6,829 nt of DNA from Nitrospinaceae bacterium. GTDB taxonomy: Bacteria; Nitrospinota; Nitrospinia; Nitrospinales; VA-1. Positions 6,803 through 6,829 of the stretch are shown piece after piece (positions within the stretch are counted from its first letter, which is position 1; the number at the start of each line of letters is the position of its first letter). Location: contig JAESTE010000020.1 in assembly GCA_016763735.1 (NCBI GenBank), forward strand, positions 1 through 6,829, written 5' to 3'. The position numbers were made by a program, and so were the translations under genes. The notes below the pieces were generated by a model. It was given only the letters and a program-made list of their open reading frames with translations. It searched no databases and was not told the DNA's origin.

Positions 6803-6810
6803 TATTTTAA

Positions 6811-6829
6811 ATGGCTGAATATTTTTATA
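6811..6829 (+). CDS. Start of an unidentified gene, cut by the window end
   Basis: ATG at 6811 opens a frame reading MAEYFY before the window ends. GGCGGAG (6796-6802) lies 8 bases upstream, a strong and well-spaced ribosome site, and a consensus promoter lies about 160 bases further up. Six codons are too few to name the product. Confidence 0.6.

Overview
The window reads as ordinary bacterial chromosome from an AT-leaning genome, probably a Gram-negative. The evidence is an exported DUF4159 protein with a signal peptide, membrane proteins built for a periplasm, and sigma70-type promoters. The pairing of DUF4159 with a large VWA/glutamine-amidotransferase-like membrane protein is known from several environmental phyla (Planctomycetes, Bacteroidetes, Nitrospinae-like lineages and others). 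The sequence alone does not fix the phylum. There is no rRNA, tRNA, CRISPR array, transposase or phage gene.

Layout. Bases 1-379 hold the 3' part of a TVP38/TMEM64 (VTT-domain) membrane protein. A 61-residue protein of unknown function follows (472-657). A perfect 8-bp hairpin (722-740) then separates it from a convergent minus-strand gene (739-1808). That gene is a clear 2-aminoethylphosphonate-pyruvate aminotransferase (PhnW family) split by a -1 frameshift near base 1431. On the plus strand, diverging from phnW, a secreted DUF4159 protein (1885-2676) overlaps by ATGA the start of a 750-residue membrane protein (2673-4925) that has a VWA MIDAS site and a cysteine-free amidotransferase-like domain. 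These two form a tight operon, probably a cell-envelope module.

After a 168-base gap with a good promoter, a stand-alone gene (5094-6428) encodes an unusual protein: two N-terminal membrane helices, a degenerate phospholipase-D-like domain and a C-terminal beta-sandwich resembling galactose-binding domains. The last 400 bases are mostly non-coding. They contain a perfect-consensus extended -10 promoter (6622-6649) and a leader of about 155 bases whose GC-rich segments can pair with each other or with the Shine-Dalgarno of a gene that begins at 6811 and runs off the window.

Most worth a second look: the frameshifted phnW with a canonical slippery heptamer exactly at the shift, the 2TM/PLD-like/beta-sandwich protein, and the strong promoter with its possible SD-masking leader.
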